Origin: Bacteroidaceae bacterium
GTDB taxonomy: Bacteria; Bacteroidota; Bacteroidia; Bacteroidales; Bacteroidaceae
Reading direction: 5' to 3'
Length of the DNA: 6,635 nt
Assembly (NCBI GenBank): GCA_900770705.1
Contig: CAAGLF010000033.1
Span: forward strand, 1 to 6,635
Translations under genes and position numbers: made by a program
In this document: positions 6,469-6,635 of the stretch, piece after piece
Layout: the number at the start of each line of letters is the position of its first letter
Numbering within the stretch: the stretch's first letter is position 1
Notes under the pieces: model-generated
Told to the model about the DNA's origin: nothing
Databases searched by the model: none
Seen by the model: only the letters and a program-made list of their open reading frames with translations

Positions 6469-6503
6469 TTCGAGAATCTTAATAGGGAAAGCACTATCTT
6501 TGC
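6469..6503 (+). promoter_or_regulatory. Probable promoter of the AraC-type gene
   Basis: TATCTTTG (6495-6502, followed by C) matches the TAnnTTTG -7 consensus exactly. The -33 element is weak (TTCG 6469-6472, 22-nt spacer), which would suit a gene needing activation. The start site would be near 6509, leaving a leader of about 25 nt before ATG 6534. Confidence 0.6.
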
Positions 6504-6533
6504 AGCGTCATTCAAGGATTGAAAGCCTTTGCG

Positions 6534-6635
6534 ATGAAACAACACGACGACATACACAGCAGGCTTCACTCCGCGCTAAAAAAAGAAAAGGCCTACCTCG
6601 ACCCGACTCTTACGCTGGCGCGGCTTAGTTTAATA
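6534..6635 (+). CDS. N-terminal fragment of an AraC-family DNA-binding regulator (3' end outside window)
   Basis: ATG 6534 opens a frame that runs off the right edge, giving 34 residues. The stretch ALKKEKAYLDPTLTLARLSLI (14-34) matches the beginning of the AraC-type helix-turn-helix domain common in Bacteroidetes regulators ('EKPYLDP.LTL.DLA..LGTNRTYLS'). An in-frame TAG at 6483-6485 limits any upstream extension to a TTG at 6519, so the protein starts almost at its DNA-binding domain with no N-terminal sensor. Its own promoter (TATCTTTG) is 31 nt upstream, and a terminator separates it from the ETF operon. Target and ligand cannot be inferred. The assignment rests on a short but characteristic motif. 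Confidence 0.7.
   Translation, partial: MKQHDDIHSRLHSALKKEKAYLDPTLTLARLSLI

Overview
The window looks like a chromosomal segment of a Bacteroidales bacterium (Prevotella/Bacteroides-like). The promoters match the Bacteroidetes pattern (TTG, about 20 nt, then TAnnTTTG). A-rich leaders, rather than Shine-Dalgarno sites, precede the ATGs. The proteins (a GH109 glycosidase, an EtfB-EtfA-acyl-CoA dehydrogenase set, a Bacteroidetes-style AraC regulator) fit the same group. The genus cannot be fixed from this window alone. All supported genes are on the + strand.

Layout: (1) 2-301, the C-terminal end of a probable tetratricopeptide-repeat protein, closed by a strong terminator (324-360). (2) 302-659, an intergenic region with two tandem perfect palindromes (arms of 15 bp and 26 bp) and then a promoter. 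(3) 660-2291, a secreted GH109-type (Gfo/Idh/MocA fold) glycosidase with an unusual Ala/Lys-rich tail, ended by a perfect 11-bp-stem terminator. (4) 2292-2609, terminator, promoter and a roughly 100-nt leader. (5) 2610-6289, a three-gene operon etfB-etfA-acyl-CoA dehydrogenase with gaps of 34 and 43 nt, ended by a terminator at 6324-6374. (6) 6375-6635, an interrupted hairpin, a promoter and the first 34 codons of a protein that begins almost directly in an AraC-type DNA-binding domain and runs off the window.

How the genes work together: EtfB and EtfA form the flavoprotein that exchanges electrons with the co-transcribed acyl-CoA dehydrogenase. The EtfB sequence carries motifs of the FAD-containing, electron-bifurcating ETF class (KQVPDT, DGDTAQVGP). 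The operon may therefore run in the enoyl-CoA-reducing direction coupled to ferredoxin/NAD, rather than in ordinary beta-oxidation. The dehydrogenase is of the long type (569 aa), not the roughly 380-aa butyryl-CoA dehydrogenase usually paired with such ETFs, and its substrate is unknown. The GH109 gene is a separate transcription unit probably concerned with GalNAc-containing host glycans; nothing visible links it functionally to the ETF operon.

The most notable items are the tandem palindrome element, the bifurcating-type ETF with a long dehydrogenase, and the GH109 tail. I found no CRISPR array, tRNA, rRNA, transposase or defence system, and nothing I would call a clearly new biological system.
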